From positions 1 to 35,280 of the forward strand of contig CAMLML010000045.1 of the NCBI GenBank assembly GCA_946481095.1: a DNA stretch of 35,280 nt, written 5' to 3'. Shown in pieces: positions 32,901 to 35,280 of the stretch. Source of the DNA: an uncultured Cellvibrio sp. Its GTDB lineage: Bacteria; Pseudomonadota; Gammaproteobacteria; Pseudomonadales; Cellvibrionaceae. How positions within the stretch are numbered: position 1 is the stretch's first letter; each line of letters opens with the position of its first letter. Below the pieces are notes generated by a model. That model was not told the origin of the DNA and searched no databases. It saw only the letters and a program-made list of their open reading frames with translations. A program made the position numbers and the translations under genes.

Positions 32901-34878
32901 CCAGGCGATTAAATGGATCACTATCCATTCGCTTACGCCAAATTGCAGCAAAAGCATCCTGGAAGTTATCTTTGACTTTATGAATGTCAAATTCAGATGA
33001 AAAGTGATGCTCAAGATGAAAATCATGCAACCAAACAAAATCGCCATTGGTACGACGAATTTCATGCGAACTTTCTGAAATTACCCGCAACCCTAAATGT
33101 TCAAGAACCGGAATGACATCTGATAATTCCAGAGTTTTGTTTTCGTGAAATATTTTAAAGCGCAATTCCTGTTCAGCAGCGCTGACCGGTTGGTAAAAAC
33201 TCATAGCAATATCATTGGTTTCCGTCATGGAATCCATAATCAAAATATCCTGAACAGCATTGCGCGAATCAAACTGCTCCTGATAAGAAGACGCAAATGC
33301 ATTGCGATAATCATGCAATAACCGCATAGCTTGCTCTTCACCCTGGGATTCAATCAAAGAATATTGCAGTTGATCTTCCCAGGAACGGGCAATCTCTATA
33401 ATTTTGGACTGCAGCAGTTTTATATCAATATCAGGAACGGGCTGATTACCCAGCTTGAATACCAAATAAACACGAGCCAAAATGGATTCAGAATACAATG
33501 TGGTGAAGTCGCACTCATTGGTACCCAAAATATTGCCTATTAGCTCTTGTATTTTTAAACGTATTTTTGTTGAAAAATAGTCGCGAGGAATATAAATCAA
33601 ACAGGTCAAAAACTTTCCAAACAAATCGCGACGAACAAACAACTTCACCATTGCCCGTTCGTTAATCTGTGCTACACCCATAAGGGTTTCATACAGCTCC
33701 GTCCCATTGCTTAAAAATATTTCATCACGCGGAAAGGTTTCCAGAATTTGTTTGAAACTTTTCCCATAATAACTGTTAAGGTTTAACCCGCTTCTTTCAA
33801 TAACTTTATTAACTTTTTCACGAATTAAAGGAATACCAATCGGACTAAGGCTATACACCATTGAGGTGTACAACCCCATAAATCGATATTCTCCTATAAC
33901 ATCACCACTGGCATTGAATTTCTTAATTACGACGTAATCTGAATAGGCATGGCGATGAACACGTGCGCGCATAGACGATTTGGAAAAGGTAATAATCTGC
34001 GGAACCAAATGAAATCTGGCCATACCCTCATTGAATTGCGTGACATCGATTATGGATTGCGCGGCATTACGAAATGCAAATACACCTAAACGTTTATCAC
34101 AGATCTCACGCAATTGTTTGCCGGTTTCGGATTCCACAAATTCATATTCGGAATATCCCAAAAAAGTAAAATGGTTCGCCATTAACCAACGAACAAATTC
34201 CTGACTTTCCTTAACCAAAGGTGCCATTACCGAACCTGCGGCCAATTGTAAATTTTTTTCGATTTCTACAACTTGAGCTGTCATGGGTTGGTAATCCTTA
34301 ACAACACAATTCACTTCATCCAATACTGATAACAAACTATCGTGCAATTCATTTAATTCGTCTTCTTGCGAATGCAAACTGATTTCTAAAAATATCAAGG
34401 CTTCTGTTTGGGCATTTTCAGAGCCATCCTGCCCATCAGCCAACGAAACCAGTTTATGTTTATCATCGCGACGAACACTCATCACCGTACTTTTCAAACC
34501 GTGAATTGCGATATTGCGACGATTCATTTCAATACGAATCGAATCCACCAAAAACGGCATATCTTTTTGCAAAACCACTACTACTGTATGCGGGCAAACC
34601 CAGCCATCTTCAGCCAGTACAGGATTAAACACTCTCAGTTTGGGTCTGGACGATTTGCAGTCGTATTGCTGCATAAATCTCCACCATTGGTAAATACCAC
34701 CGAACACATCGCTGAAATGCCGACCCACCAACTCTTCGAGTGGGTAATAAGTAAAAAACAACCGGGCCAATACCATCAAACGCTCTGCTTCTGCAGTGTT
34801 CAATTGCTTCACAGCAAATGTATTCAGTTCTTCCATAAATGCATCGAATTGATGCTGGCTTACATGTTGGCTATCCAC
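29992..34878 (-). CDS. gdhB: NAD-specific glutamate dehydrogenase, large (GDH-180 type)
   Basis: A 1628-residue enzyme that interconverts glutamate and 2-oxoglutarate with NAD. Its length matches the Pseudomonas/Streptomyces large-GDH family. The long N-terminal part holds the regulatory ACT-like region (PHTVVVVLQKDMPFLVDSIR). The catalytic core lies near residues 800-1100 (SAKVARGGLRWSDRLQDYRTE, VKNAVIVPNGAKGGFVCKR, LGIGDMSGDVFGNGML, NGGIGTYVKSS). The start codon is GTG with AAGGAG 8 bases ahead. The leader carries family C and B hairpins within 25-165 bp upstream. It is followed by the DUF2835 gene. Confidence 0.96.
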   Translation of the reverse strand: MDSQHVSQHQFDAFMEELNTFAVKQLNTAEAERLMVLARLFFTYYPLEELVGRHFSDVFGGIYQWWRFMQQYDCKSSRPKLRVFNPVLAEDGWVCPHTVVVVLQKDMPFLVDSIRIEMNRRNIAIHGLKSTVMSVRRDDKHKLVSLADGQDGSENAQTEALIFLEISLHSQEDELNELHDSLLSVLDEVNCVVKDYQPMTAQVVEIEKNLQLAAGSVMAPLVKESQEFVRWLMANHFTFLGYSEYEFVESETGKQLREICDKRLGVFAFRNAAQSIIDVTQFNEGMARFHLVPQIITFSKSSMRARVHRHAYSDYVVIKKFNASGDVIGEYRFMGLYTSMVYSLSPIGIPLIREKVNKVIERSGLNLNSYYGKSFKQILETFPRDEIFLSNGTELYETLMGVAQINERAMVKLFVRRDLFGKFLTCLIYIPRDYFSTKIRLKIQELIGNILGTNECDFTTLYSESILARVYLVFKLGNQPVPDIDIKLLQSKIIEIARSWEDQLQYSLIESQGEEQAMRLLHDYRNAFASSYQEQFDSRNAVQDILIMDSMTETNDIAMSFYQPVSAAEQELRFKIFHENKTLELSDVIPVLEHLGLRVISESSHEIRRTNGDFVWLHDFHLEHHFSSEFDIHKVKDNFQDAFAAIWRKRMDSDPFNRLVLSCGLQWREVVLLRAYASYMRQTLFHFADTYIANALVNHAGLTRLLIDLFNTRFDPLINHNNQSNQDFIESCRQKILQGLNQVENLNEDRIVRRYLAMIDSSVRTNFFQRNKDGTEKNYLSIKLSPRTIPEIPEPRPLYEIFVFSPEVEGVHLRSAKVARGGLRWSDRLQDYRTEVLGLVKAQQVKNAVIVPNGAKGGFVCKRPPQTGGRDAILKEGIECYKTFIRGLLDLTDNLVDGKIKSPQSVIRFDEDDPYLVVAADKGTATFSDIANSISAEYHFWLGDAFASGGSQGYDHKAMGITARGAWISVQRHFKEKNINIQQDPISVLGIGDMSGDVFGNGMLLSQSIHLVAAFDHRHIFIDPKPDSLNSFIERQRLFNLPRSSWADYDTKLISEGGGVFSRDLKSIAITPQMQTLFDIQSASLTPTELISALLKAPVDLIWNGGIGTYVKSSMESHADVGDKANDNLRVNGNDLRCKVFGEGGNLGMTQRGRIEYCLSGGSCNTDFIDNAGGVDCSDHEVNAKILLNEVVENGDLTQKQRNQLLVEMTDNVAQLVLKNNYRQTQAISVAQSEAFARSAEYRRFMNALQSAGRLNRKLEFLPNDDVLLERQTQGKGLTRPELAILVSYAKAMLKEDLSISDIADDDYIANFIEGAFPQKLSELYPAAMRKHRLRREIVATQIANDIVNNMGITFAQRLMESTGAKSGDVAKAYIIARDIYRVDEFQQALEKVDYLVDPQIQLQLVNGMMRRVRRAARWFLRNRRSNLNPSVEVNCFAPAMAEIAQALPTLLQGDPLIEWQNSRNKLQEAGLPENLIVSATRPANLYSGLSVAESARIANQPLGRVAKLYFSLGNYLSLPWFSNQISDLKVDNFWQAMARETYMDDLEAQLRSLSISLIDYVNDDSQITAVIEQWSTQHQLLIGRWKTMVNELQAVSGTDFAMFSVALRDLLDLAQASQHNEVTLLIK

Positions 34879-34903
34879 TCTCTTGACTCCTTAACATAAA
34901 TTT

Positions 34904-34940
34904 GCCCTCACCTGGCCCTCTCCCTGAGGGAGAGGGAATT
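34904..34940. repeat. Family C hairpin upstream of gdhB
   Basis: GCCCTCACCTGGCCCTCTCC then CTGAGGGAGAGGG: one palindromic unit of the type at 21098. It lies only about 25 bp before the gdhB GTG. Confidence 0.7.
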
Positions 34941-34941
34941 A

Positions 34942-35040
34942 GTCCCCCACTTTGAAAAAGGGGGGTTAGGGGGGATTTAAAATCTTCGTAAAATTGACCA
35001 TCTTAAATCCCTCCCCGTCTCCCTTTTTCAACGGGAGGAA
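34942..35040. repeat. Family B palindromic repeat
   Basis: The same arms as at 413 and 10808 (CCCCCACTTTGAAAAAGGGG, GTTAGGGGGGATTTAAAATC, then CTTAAATCCCTCCCCGTCTC). With the family C unit it fills much of the 302-bp gdhB-moxR gap. The rest (35041-35180) is AT-rich, presumably with the divergent promoters; I cannot fix a good -35/-10 pair there. Confidence 0.85.
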
Positions 35041-35180
35041 CCAGTTACTCTTACGAGGGAGGGAGTTTACTTATAAACAGTATTAAGATTAGACGATTAA
35101 TAACTTTCAGTATTGAAAAATCCGGAACTGCCTCCAAATTTGACGGTCAGTTAGCGAACTTTAAAGCAGGATAAAACCTT

Positions 35181-35280
35181 ATGTCGAATTACGATCAAAT
35201 CCAATCGCTCGCGACCTGGTTAAACCAACAGATTGTCGGGCAAGATCATCTTATTAATCGCATGTTAATTGCACTCCTGG
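35181..35280 (+). CDS. MoxR-type AAA ATPase (5' end only)
   Basis: The first 33 residues: MSNYDQIQSLATWLNQQIVG then QDHLINRMLIALL. The block IVGQDHLINRMLIALL is the conserved start of MoxR family ATPases (usual form VVGQE.LI.RLLIALL, followed by the Walker A motif, here beyond the edge). The ATG has AGGA 9 bases ahead. Family members act as chaperones with VWA-domain partners. Divergent from gdhB. Confidence 0.8.
   Translation, partial: MSNYDQIQSLATWLNQQIVGQDHLINRMLIALL

Noticed and set aside
34408..34899. 163-codon open frame on the plus strand
   Set aside because: It lies wholly opposite gdhB, has no ribosome site and no family resemblance; a by-product of the gdhB codon pattern.

Overview
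The window comes from a gammaproteobacterium with a polar, Pseudomonas-type flagellar system. The evidence is a FleQ/FleS/FleR regulatory set, the fliE-to-flhB gene order, sigma-54 promoters, a 1628-residue NAD-glutamate dehydrogenase followed by a DUF2835 gene, a MoxR gene, and small bacterial 4.5S RNA beside dnaX. The AT-rich composition and the many short G/C-rich palindromes suggest a Cellvibrionaceae-like lineage, but that placement is inference.

Layout. 1-2.8 kb (minus): a dnaX-ybaB-recR operon, with recR running off the left edge. dnaX carries a complete programmed -1 frameshift signal and an in-frame insertion of a dispersed palindromic repeat. 2.9-4.9 kb: ffs (4.5S RNA), tpx, rseC and an SRPBCC-like gene. 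4.9-26.3 kb (minus): the flagellar block, in transcription order fliS, fleQ, fleS, fleR, fliE, F, G, H, I, J, then an STAS / REC-PP2C-HATPase / Hpt module (HsbA-HsbR-HptB-like), then fliK, L, M, N, O, P, Q, R, flhB. 26.4-28.6 kb (plus): an accessory island with a 51-residue protein, a three-helix membrane protein, an Abi_C/HEPN-like abortive-infection protein and a GFA-type zinc protein. It sits where fliC/fliD would normally be. 28.6-34.9 kb (minus): pyrD, DUF2835, gdhB. From 35.18 kb (plus): the start of a MoxR-type AAA ATPase gene.

Regulation. Four sigma-54 -24/-12 elements can be read, ahead of fleS, fliE, fliK and fliL. fleQ itself has a sigma-70 promoter whose -35 overlaps a FleQ-box-like inverted repeat. 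This fits the known cascade: FleQ acts with RpoN to switch on fleSR and basal-body genes, and FleS/FleR then act on later genes. The Hpt/HsbR/HsbA partner-switch module inside the fli operon would add a phosphorelay input.

Repeats. At least five families of short palindromic elements (called A to E here) occupy most intergenic joints. Family A (ends GACCCC...GGGGTC) is also in dnaX and supplies the stop codon of fliO. Family D supplies the stop codon of rseC. The least understood genes are the pair at 26.5-27.0 kb and the Abi_C gene beside it.
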